Source: UBA9410 sp036123585 (lineage in GTDB: Bacteria; Actinomycetota; Acidimicrobiia; Acidimicrobiales; MedAcidi-G1). Taken from it: a stretch of DNA of 24,066 nt. A program made the position numbers and the translations under genes. The stretch spans positions 1 through 24,066 of the forward strand of contig JAZADN010000109.1 of NCBI GenBank assembly GCA_036123585.1. The letters are read 5' to 3'. Shown here one piece after another: positions 23,743 through 24,066 of the stretch. Every line of letters begins with the position of its first letter. Within the stretch, counting starts at the first letter, position 1. The notes beneath the pieces are model-generated. The model made no database searches. It was not told the origin of the DNA and saw nothing but the letters and a program-made list of their open reading frames with translations.

Positions 23743-24066
23743 ATGTACCGACCGCGAAACGTTGTTCTCTGTGCCTTTCTCGGCATAGCACTCATCGCCG
23801 GAGCCTGTGGCTCTGACGCCGAGGATGACCAAGGCGCTGCGCCAGCAGCAACCGTGGCAACGACCGCCGCGCCGGCGACCACCGCGGCACCGGCGACCAC
23901 CGCTGCACCGGCGACCGAAGCATCCGCCCCAGCATCGACCGATCTGGCGGCTGTGTGTCCGGCCACGGTGGTGATCCAGACCGACTGGTTCCCCGAGTCC
24001 GAGCACGGCGGCATGTACGAAATGGTCGGCGACGACTATGTGATCGATGCCGACAACCAGACAGCG
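23743..24066 (+). CDS. ABC transporter substrate-binding lipoprotein, NMT1/THI5-like (C-terminus beyond window)
   Basis: The first 108 residues of a secreted, probably lipid-anchored binding protein. A signal peptide (MYRPRNVVLCAFLGIALIAG) is followed by Cys in ALIAGACGSD, a loose lipobox. A low-complexity Ala/Pro/Thr linker follows, then the mature start VVIQTDWFPESEHGGMYEMV, typical of NMT1/THI5-like proteins that bind thiamine-precursor pyrimidines and other small organic ligands in actinobacteria. The ribosome-binding site GGGGGCGAGC is shared with the left duplicated copy. The matching ATPase and permease are encoded at 14488-16070 under the same duplicated control region. Ligand identity is unknown. 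Confidence 0.88.
   Translation, partial: MYRPRNVVLCAFLGIALIAGACGSDAEDDQGAAPAATVATTAAPATTAAPATTAAPATEASAPASTDLAAVCPATVVIQTDWFPESEHGGMYEMVGDDYVIDADNQTA
23863..23916 (+). repeat. Three 18-bp tandem repeats coding a Thr-Ala-Ala-Pro-Ala-Thr linker
   Basis: ACCGCSGCRCCGGCGACC-like units occur at 23863, 23881 and 23899. They encode a flexible linker between the lipid anchor and the folded domain. The in-frame repeat is likely to vary in copy number between strains. Confidence 0.85.

Larger units (their letters stand above)
23568..23789 (+). repeat. 222-bp inverted duplication, right copy
   Basis: This is the partner of 16152-16373 in opposite orientation. The longest identical run covers 23607-23645, the promoter-proximal half of the array; the promoter spacer and codons 3-6 are the most diverged. 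Here the coding part continues into a full binding-protein gene, so this copy is probably the ancestral arrangement. Confidence 0.9.

Noticed and set aside
16152..23789. Terminal inverted repeats of a transposon carrying the UbiD/LLM cassette
   Set aside because: No transposase or target-site duplication is visible, and the repeats consist of a promoter, leader array, ribosome-binding site and coding start of a binding-protein gene, so regulatory duplication explains them better.
23297..23791. 164-codon minus-strand open frame through the right repeat block
   Set aside because: It runs antisense through the UbiX end, the regulatory array and the binding-protein start; no domain is recognisable.

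Overview
The window is GC-rich, gene-dense DNA with GTG/TTG starts, many 1-4 bp gene overlaps and five luciferase-like (LLM, probably F420-dependent) oxidoreductases. The Ala/Pro/Thr-rich lipoprotein at the right edge fits the same picture. Together these suggest an actinobacterium, perhaps an Acidimicrobiia-type lineage. That placement is inference; there is no rRNA or marker gene here.

Layout. (1) Bases 1-3015: a leftward group of haloalkane dehalogenase, two-domain DUF1330-like protein and MBL-fold hydrolase (cut by the edge), divergent from a TetR regulator with an inverted-repeat operator candidate between them. (2) 3146-4291: a GrdB/PrdB-like reductase gene broken by one in-frame TGA in a U-x-x-C context, with a hairpin just downstream. 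It is best read as a selenoprotein. (3) 4571-5491: a leftward LLM gene. (4) 5736-10677: a tight rightward operon of SDR (PTR1-like, catalytic Tyr replaced by His), LLM, DhnA/LsrF-type aldolase, FGGY sugar kinase and D-2-hydroxyacid dehydrogenase, which looks like a sugar or polyol catabolic cassette. (5) 10701-14469: a leftward SDR, a leftward LLM plus AtzB/8-oxoguanine-deaminase-like amidohydrolase, and a rightward RidA-family protein. (6) 14488-16198: leftward ABC ATPase and permease genes preceded by a 43-codon mini-ORF. (7) 16474-20238: rightward LLM, phytoene-dehydrogenase-like FAD oxidoreductase and LLM. (8) 20235-23497: leftward CodA-like deaminase and UbiD decarboxylase, divergent from UbiX, the prenyl-FMN synthase that UbiD needs. 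(9) 23743-edge: the start of an NMT1/THI5-like substrate-binding lipoprotein.

Two observations stand out. First, the probable selenocysteine codon at 3590-3592 would make an automatic annotation split one gene in two. Second, a 222-bp gap-free inverted duplication (16152-16373 and 23568-23789, about 87% identical by hand count) carries a promoter, five 19-21 bp tandem elements, a ribosome-binding site and the first codons of the binding-protein gene. One copy drives the binding protein; the other drives the ATPase and permease about 7 kb away, through a remnant of the binding-protein 5' end that ends in an ATGA overlap with the ATPase. This suggests one ABC importer split into two co-regulated units bracketing an LLM/FAD-oxidoreductase/UbiD/UbiX/deaminase cassette. 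A reasonable working idea is uptake and breakdown of a carboxylated aromatic or N-heterocyclic compound; the substrate cannot be read from the sequence.
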